Notes under the pieces: generated by a model
Database searches by the model: none
What the model was told of the DNA's origin: nothing
Seen by the model: only the letters and a program-made list of their open reading frames with translations
Source of the DNA: Streptomyces sp. JH14
Lineage (GTDB): Bacteria; Actinomycetota; Actinomycetes; Streptomycetales; Streptomycetaceae
Assembly (NCBI RefSeq): GCF_029428675.1
Contig: NZ_JAJNEL010000001.1
Location: 2,790,001 to 2,854,000, forward strand
Direction of reading: 5' to 3'
DNA length: 64,000 nucleotides
In this document: positions 60,388-64,000 of the stretch, piece after piece
Numbering within the stretch: position 1 is the first letter of the stretch
Layout: each line of letters begins with the position of its first letter
Made by a program: the position numbers and the translations under genes

Positions 60388-62712
60388 TCAGCCCCTCTCC
60401 GAGGTGCCACGGCCCTGCGGCGACGTGGGCGGCAAGGGGTCGGTGCGGGAGACCTGGGCCGCCGGGTAGGCCACGTGGCCGGGTGCGACGGGAGGCGCAG
60501 GGACCTCGTCGATCGCTTCGGCGTGCTCGATGCGGCAGGCGCACACCTTGTATTCGGGGATCTTGGAGCGTGGGTCGAGGGCGTCGATGGTGAGTGCGTT
60601 GGCAGCGGTGGGGACCGGCCAGTGGTACGGGATGAAGACCGTGTCGGGGCGGATCGCCTCGGTGACGAGGGCGGGGAAGACCTCGCTGCCGCGCCGGGTG
60701 ACGACACGGACCGGTTCGCCGTTGCGGAAGCCGTGCGAGGGGTGGATCTCGGCCCAGGGACGCGGGGTCTGTTCGACGAGGCCGCCCAGGCGACGGGTCT
60801 GGTTGCCGGAGAGGAAGTGGGCGACGGTGCGGCCGGTGGTGAGCGACATGGGGTGCTCGTCGTCGTACGGGTCCATCGGCGGGTGCCAGTCGACGACCTG
60901 CATATGGATCTTGCCGTCGGGGTGGTAGGTCCGGCCGTCCTCGAAGAGCCGAGGGGTACCGGGGTGGTCGGTGGAGGGGCAGGGCCAGGCGATGCCGCCG
61001 GTCTCCTCCAGCCGTTCGTAGGTGATGCCGTAGTAGTCGTTGACGGTCCCGGCGGAGGCGATCCGCAGCTCGTCGAAGACGGCGCGCGAGTCGGCGAACG
61101 CGAATTTGTCGCCGGCGCCGAGCCGCCGGGCGAGTTCGCACATCACCCAAGTGTCGGTCCGTACCCCGGCAGGCGGGTCCTGGGCCTTGTTGTGCTTGAC
61201 GACGCGGGCCTCGGCGTTGGCCATCACCCCTTCGTCCTCGGCCCAGGTGGTGACGGGGAAGACCACATGTGCGTTGGCAGCGGTCTCGGAAAGGAAGAAG
61301 TCGAATTGGGCATGGAATTCGGTGGCGTCGTACCCCTCCTTGACCACCCGGTAATTGGGCAGGGAGACGAAGGGGTTGTTGCAGATGCCGATCAGGCCGC
61401 GGATCTCGCGGCGCTGCATCTGCCAGACCATTTCCATCATCGAGGTGCCGGCGGGCGGGAGTTCGGACTCCTCGATGCCCCAGATCTCGCAGATCTGCCG
61501 ACGGTGCTCCTCGTTCATGATCGAGCGGCCGCCGGGGAGGAGATCGGCCTTCTGGCCGTGTTCGCGGCCGCCCTGCCCGTTGCCCTGGCCGGTGATGGTG
61601 CCGTAGCCGGCACCGGGCTTGCCGATGTGGCCGGTCGCGGCGCAGAGGTTGATCACGGTGAGGCAGTTCTCGACGCCCTGCGAGTGGTGTTCGATGCCGC
61701 GGGCGTGCCAGGCCATGGCCTTGGGGGCGCGGGCGAAGGTGCGCGCGACCTGGACGATCTGCTCGGCGGGGACGTCGCAGATCTCGGCGGCGCGGGACGG
61801 TGGGTATTCGGCGGCCTTGGCCTTGACCTCGTCCCAGCCGGTGGCGTGGGCGGCGAGATAGGCCTCGTCGGTGAGGCCCTCCTCGATGACCACGTTCAGC
61901 ACGGAGGTGAAGAACGCCGAGTCGGTGCCCGGCTTGAGGGCGACATGGATGTCGGCGGTGCGGGCGATCGCGGTCTCGCGCGGGTCGACGACGATCAGGC
62001 TGGCGCCGCGATCCCGGGCTCCCCACACGTACTGGGTCATCACGGGGAAGCATTCGCCGACGTTGGAGCCCGCGATCAGCAGGCAGTCGGTGAGCAGGAT
62101 GTCGGAGAACGGGTTGCCGGCCCGGTCGATGCCGAAGGCGAGCTTGTTGGCGCCCGCGGCGCTGACCATGCAAAGTCGGCCGTTGTAGTCGACATGCCGG
62201 GACTTGAGGGCGACCCGGGCGAATTTGCCGACCAGATACGTCTTCTCGGAGAACAGGCTGGCGCCCCCGAGGAGCCCGAAGGCGTCGTTGCCATAGGCCT
62301 GCTGGATGCGCTTGACCTCGGAGACCGTGAAATCGAGCGCCTCGTCCCAGGAGACCTCGTGGAACTCCTCGTCGCGGGAACGGCGCATCAGCGGGGCGGT
62401 GAGCCGGTCGGGGTGGTTGACCTGCTGATACGCGTTGATGCCTTTGGGGCACAGCCGCATCCGGTTGATGTCGTGGTTGCGGGGTTCGACCCCGAAGACC
62501 TTTCCGCCGCGGTCGACACGCAGATACATCCCGCACTGGACGCCGCAGAAGCAGCAGTGGGTGGGGACGAGGGTCTCGCCGTTCTGGTCGGCGTGCCACC
62601 GGTCGGCGGGGATGCCGCCCGCGTCCCGGAAGGCCCGGGTGCCGGGCGGAGCGAGGGAAGGGTCGAGCGGGACAGCCGCACCTGAGGCGCCGGCTCGTGG
62701 ATCCGCGGTCAC
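60388..62712 (-). CDS. Molybdopterin oxidoreductase, Nas/Nap-like catalytic subunit
   Basis: This 774-residue enzyme has a [4Fe-4S] motif with C53, C56, C60 and C88 at the N-terminus, and a likely Mo ligand Cys181 in GRLCMVSAAG, as in assimilatory and periplasmic nitrate reductases (NasA/NarB/NapA). The segment GQGNGQGGREHGQKADLLPGG also resembles these. No signal peptide is seen, so it works inside the cell. GTG 62712 overlaps the NarI-like stop (GTGA). The substrate may be nitrate, formate or another oxyanion; the sequence alone favours nitrate-like. It needs the cofactor whose synthesis genes lie at 45-48 kb. Confidence 0.9.
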   Translation of the reverse strand: MTADPRAGASGAAVPLDPSLAPPGTRAFRDAGGIPADRWHADQNGETLVPTHCCFCGVQCGMYLRVDRGGKVFGVEPRNHDINRMRLCPKGINAYQQVNHPDRLTAPLMRRSRDEEFHEVSWDEALDFTVSEVKRIQQAYGNDAFGLLGGASLFSEKTYLVGKFARVALKSRHVDYNGRLCMVSAAGANKLAFGIDRAGNPFSDILLTDCLLIAGSNVGECFPVMTQYVWGARDRGASLIVVDPRETAIARTADIHVALKPGTDSAFFTSVLNVVIEEGLTDEAYLAAHATGWDEVKAKAAEYPPSRAAEICDVPAEQIVQVARTFARAPKAMAWHARGIEHHSQGVENCLTVINLCAATGHIGKPGAGYGTITGQGNGQGGREHGQKADLLPGGRSIMNEEHRRQICEIWGIEESELPPAGTSMMEMVWQMQRREIRGLIGICNNPFVSLPNYRVVKEGYDATEFHAQFDFFLSETAANAHVVFPVTTWAEDEGVMANAEARVVKHNKAQDPPAGVRTDTWVMCELARRLGAGDKFAFADSRAVFDELRIASAGTVNDYYGITYERLEETGGIAWPCPSTDHPGTPRLFEDGRTYHPDGKIHMQVVDWHPPMDPYDDEHPMSLTTGRTVAHFLSGNQTRRLGGLVEQTPRPWAEIHPSHGFRNGEPVRVVTRRGSEVFPALVTEAIRPDTVFIPYHWPVPTAANALTIDALDPRSKIPEYKVCACRIEHAEAIDEVPAPPVAPGHVAYPAAQVSRTDPLPPTSPQGRGTSERG

Positions 62713-63833
62713 TTGAAGCCCTTCTTCACATGGGAGAGGTAGGCACTGCCACGCAGGACCCGCTTGCAGCGCGGGCAGTATTCGGCCCACTCGTCGAAGT
62801 CGAGGCTGAGGTCGCGCATGGTCCCGCGCAGGTTCTCGACGTACGGCCCCGTGTCGATGGGTTCCTCGCAGCGGCGGCAGCCGAAGATCTGCTGGTCCTG
62901 CCGGGCGGTGTACTTGAACAGCTGCATACCGACCGCGGCCGGGCGCTGGACGATGTGGAAGAACTTCCCGAACGGGATGTAGATGAGAGTGAAGACCACC
63001 GACACCATGTGGAGGATCGCCAGGAACTCGTATCCGCCGCCGTGCAGGAAGATCGACGAGAAGGTGAGCAGCAGCCCGGTCACGGAGATGACGATCAGGG
63101 CGATCAGCGGCACCAGGTCGTAGGCGAAGCGCTGGCCGGTGATGGCGCCGCGGTCCTTCATCCGGCGCCACAGGAAGTAGCAGGCGCCGGGGATAACGAG
63201 CACGGCGGCGATGTCCAGGCCGTGGAACATCAGCCAGCCGACGATGTTCAGCGCACCGAATCCGATGACCTTGAAGCCCCAGATACGCATCTCGTAGCCG
63301 GGGCCCGAGCCGGTGCCCGAGGTGAAGGTGAACCAGCCCCAGGTGAGCGGGAAGGTGATCAGGGCGGCGAGGATGCAGCCCCAGAAGATCAGCTGGTGAG
63401 CGGCCCAGCGGGCATGGGAGCGGGCGCCGAGGAACTTCTGGAGGCCCAGATAGGTGGCGATCATCTTCGGCAGGGCGGTGGGGGCCTGGCGGAAGTTGGT
63501 CATGGAGAAGAAGCTCCGCCAGCCCTGATCGAACAGACGCCGGGCGCCGGGGGCGGATACCCAGACCGTGTAGCGGTAGGCGACACCGAAGGCGAGGAAG
63601 ACCGTGGCGACCGCATACGGGAGGAGGGCCGAGTCGAAGTTCTCCAGAAACCGGCTGCCGAAGACGATCGCGAGGATCAGCAGGACCGAGACGATCACGC
63701 CGACCACGGTCGCGCGCACGGTGACGGATCGGAGGGCGCCGGTGCGGGGACCGCCCGCGGGCGGGACGGGTGCTGCCGCAGCCCGGCCCGGTGCGTCTGT
63801 GGCTGCGTCTGGGGCTTCTGGGGGCTCGGTCAC
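62709..63833 (-). CDS. NarI-like membrane cytochrome subunit with Cys-pair tail
   Basis: This 374-residue protein has about five to six membrane helices, with several His within or near them (AAHQLIFWG, LMFHGLDIAA, ILHMVSVVF, KFFHIVQ), which could bind two b hemes as in NarI-type quinol oxidases. Its tail contains two CxxC pairs (CRRCEEP and CPRCKRV), so a zinc or iron site is added. The start is GTG 63833. It is the first gene of the operon and would link quinones to the molybdenum subunit. Confidence 0.85.
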   Translation of the reverse strand: MTEPPEAPDAATDAPGRAAAAPVPPAGGPRTGALRSVTVRATVVGVIVSVLLILAIVFGSRFLENFDSALLPYAVATVFLAFGVAYRYTVWVSAPGARRLFDQGWRSFFSMTNFRQAPTALPKMIATYLGLQKFLGARSHARWAAHQLIFWGCILAALITFPLTWGWFTFTSGTGSGPGYEMRIWGFKVIGFGALNIVGWLMFHGLDIAAVLVIPGACYFLWRRMKDRGAITGQRFAYDLVPLIALIVISVTGLLLTFSSIFLHGGGYEFLAILHMVSVVFTLIYIPFGKFFHIVQRPAAVGMQLFKYTARQDQQIFGCRRCEEPIDTGPYVENLRGTMRDLSLDFDEWAEYCPRCKRVLRGSAYLSHVKKGFK

Positions 63834-63854
63834 TCGGCCACCGTAGGGGCGTAT

Positions 63855-63869
63855 AGGGCGATTGGTCCT
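63855..63869. promoter_or_regulatory. Weak OsdR/DevR-like box before the redox operon
   Basis: AGGGCGATTGGTCCT has GGGC and GGTCC arms around GATT, similar to DevR/OsdR (hypoxia/dormancy) sites. It lies 21 bases before the operon start on its upstream side. A match by eye only. Confidence 0.25.
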
Positions 63870-64000
63870 GTTTTGATGTGCGGCGGGGTGAGTCTGTCAC
63901 CCGACAGCACGGCGTCCGGGGGCGTGACGGTCCTCGGTGCAGGACCTCAGCCAGGACGCTGCCCCTGTATGCCTGCGCGTCCCGCCGCCGACCACCCCAG

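Noticed and set aside
60286..62685. Plus-strand frame of about 800 codons opposite the molybdenum subunit
   Set aside because: It is antisense to a gene with all its Cys motifs; there is no start with a binding site and the composition is unnatural.

Overview
The window is chromosomal DNA from a Streptomyces or very close relative. It has very high GC, GTG and TTG starts, many 4-base stop/start overlaps, and Streptomyces-type genes: an SsgA-like sporulation protein, a SepX/GlpR-type division protein, an Rpf-type muralidase, a protein O-mannosyltransferase and a tricorn peptidase. Gene content and order look like core chromosome, interrupted by one small integrated element.

Layout. 1-2.3 kb: start of galT (cut by the window edge), a ruined sodium:solute symporter gene, a small membrane protein and a LuxR-type regulator whose receiver lacks the phosphorylated Asp. 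2.5-6.4 kb: two tandem paralogues with a Pro-rich tail, one membrane segment and a PQQ-type propeller. 6.8-14.4 kb (minus strand): ABC-F ATPase, ispE, rsmA, rpfB-like gene, tatD, a zinc-ribbon protein and rsmI. 14.5-16.3 kb: pmt. 16.17-18.78 kb: a roughly 2.5 kb element integrated into the 3' end of pmt, bounded by perfect 85-bp direct repeats. It holds a broken tyrosine integrase and a lipoprotein gene. 18.9-23.3 kb: penicillin-binding protein, YbaK-type deacylase, EamA transporter, XRE regulator. 23.3-28 kb (minus): SDR, serine hydrolase and an ECF metal transporter (cbiO, cbiQ, cbiM) with a Nur-box-like operator. 28.1-35 kb: ssgE, MMPL exporter with its TetR regulator, and a tricorn peptidase. 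35-35.7 kb: repeat-rich gene-free DNA. 35.7-41.9 kb: small hydrophilic protein, an SDR / alpha-beta hydrolase / Baeyer-Villiger monooxygenase operon, a divergent MerR regulator, a DUF2087 protein, exonuclease III and a GNAT.

42-49.4 kb: SAM methyltransferase, tRNA-Ala(CGC), then a minus-strand run galU, moeA/glp, moaC, mog, acetyltransferase, sepX, with fthC divergent. MoeA-like and SepX-like proteins are the partners known in other actinobacteria as Glp and GlpR, so this run may join molybdenum cofactor synthesis to cell division. 49.5-58.4 kb: penicillin acylase, K+/H+ antiporter, a hairpin-rich leader, MFS transporter, an FmdB-type zinc ribbon protein behind a CIRCE-like operator, mtnP, a SAF-domain protein and mscL. 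58.4-63.8 kb (minus): an overlapping operon for a NarI-like membrane protein, a Nas/Nap-like molybdenum oxidoreductase, a four-cluster ferredoxin, a Tat-dependent Rieske protein and a small membrane protein, probably one quinone-linked redox complex.

Start sites were set by ribosome binding sites, overlaps and domain boundaries. Two genes (the K+/H+ antiporter, and possibly the acetyltransferase at 45.3 kb) seem to start at CTG. All functional calls come from reading motifs by eye; no database search was possible.
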